A stretch of DNA of 64,000 bases, from NCBI RefSeq assembly GCF_004349355.1, contig NZ_SMFK01000009.1:62001-126000 (forward strand). The letters run 5' to 3'. Shown here piece after piece: positions 63,676 through 64,000 of this stretch. This DNA is from Flavobacterium cellulosilyticum (GTDB taxonomy: Bacteria; Bacteroidota; Bacteroidia; Flavobacteriales; Flavobacteriaceae). The notes under the pieces were generated by a model, which saw only the letters and a list, made by a program, of their open reading frames with translations, was not told the origin of the DNA and made no database searches. The position numbers were made by a program, and so were the translations under genes. Position 1 is the stretch's first letter. Each line of letters starts with the position of its first letter.

Positions 63676-64000
63676 TTATTTCAAAGTTGTTGGACAAACA
63701 AAATTGGTTGTTTTTATTCCTGTTTTTTTAATGGCCGAAAATCCACCCAAAATATTAACTACATTATGATATCCTCTTGCTTTTAGTATAGAAGCAGCAA
63801 TTACAGAACGATAACCCCCAGTACAATGTATGAAGAACTCTTCTTCTTTTGGAAATTCTGCTAAATGATCATTAATATATTCTAAGGGTGTTGAAGGAGC
63901 ATCAATAACATGTTCTGAGTCATATTCAGGTTCTTTTCGAACATCAAAAACAGGTACTTTATCCTCCATCATATCTTCTAAGGTTTGTACTGAAACTGAA
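63676..64000 (-). CDS. Rhodanese-domain protein, 5' end outside window (probably MBL-fold hydrolase-rhodanese)
   Basis: The frame is open through the window edge (reading SVSVQTLED before the first in-window ATG at 63972), so the start lies beyond 64000. The visible part is a complete C-terminal rhodanese: VFDVRKEPEYDSEHVIDAPSTPLEY and the active-site loop HCTGGYRS with the catalytic Cys. The ending TNFVCPTTLK is typical of the C terminus of MBL-fold hydrolases that carry two rhodanese domains; that N-terminal identity is inference. Confidence 0.85.
   Translation of the reverse strand, partial: SVSVQTLEDMMEDKVPVFDVRKEPEYDSEHVIDAPSTPLEYINDHLAEFPKEEEFFIHCTGGYRSVIAASILKARGYHNVVNILGGFSAIKKTGIKTTNFVCPTTLK

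Overview
The window looks like a chromosome segment of a Flavobacterium-type bacteroidete. The evidence is AT-rich DNA, SusC/SusD pairs, type IX secretion (T9SS) C-terminal sorting domains, promoters of the TTG / TAnnTTTG type, lipoproteins with Bacteroidetes-style lipoboxes, and few Shine-Dalgarno sites.

Positions 1-46000 form one large polysaccharide utilisation locus, most likely for rhamnogalacturonan I (pectin 'hairy regions'). From the left it holds: a sialate-O-acetylesterase-type esterase cut by the window edge (-); a small T9SS-secreted beta-strand-repeat protein (-); a T9SS-secreted PL11 rhamnogalacturonan lyase (+); an unknown protein and a HupE/UreJ membrane protein (+); a T9SS-secreted PL4 lyase (+); a seven-gene surface operon (12808-28035) with two SusC/SusD pairs and three fasciclin (FAS1) lipoproteins; a wrecked transposase and a nested inverted-repeat element (28262-29404); a third SusC/SusD pair (-); and an enzyme operon (36055-45975) coding for PL22 oligogalacturonate lyase, GH106 alpha-L-rhamnosidase, GH105 unsaturated uronyl hydrolase, GH2 beta-galactosidase and an esterase-GH43 fusion. 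The inferred route is: surface lyases cut the backbone, SusC/D complexes import oligomers, and periplasmic GH105, GH106, GH2, GH43 and esterase finish the job.

The main discovery is a regulatory signature. Seven transcription units of the locus carry the same direct repeat, ACAGGAT-N3-ACAGGATA (10-bp period), at an almost invariant 20 bp (once 19) before a TAnnTTTG-type -7 box. This defines a regulon whose activator, probably an AraC-type or hybrid two-component protein, is not in the window. The third SusC/D operon also has a proximal promoter overlapped by a LacI-like palindrome.

Positions 46000-50500 are housekeeping and decay: a broken AraC regulator, a cupin/carboxymuconolactone-decarboxylase remnant, a zinc alcohol dehydrogenase, a protein that seems to be a caspase-like-fold relative without its His/Cys dyad, and a ChrA-type transporter. 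Positions 50500-54200 hold a TetR regulator divergent from a SulP transporter, a DUF2490 outer-membrane protein and a beta-carbonic anhydrase, probably a bicarbonate module. Positions 54450-61730 (-) are a TetR-TolC-HlyD-ATPase-ATPase-permease-permease exporter operon whose gaps each hold a different repeat, including a 12-bp minisatellite. Positions 61811-64000 (-) are a compact operon of a TPMT-like methyltransferase, DUF202, DUF2892, DUF6132, thioredoxin, a second small membrane protein and a rhodanese domain cut by the window edge.
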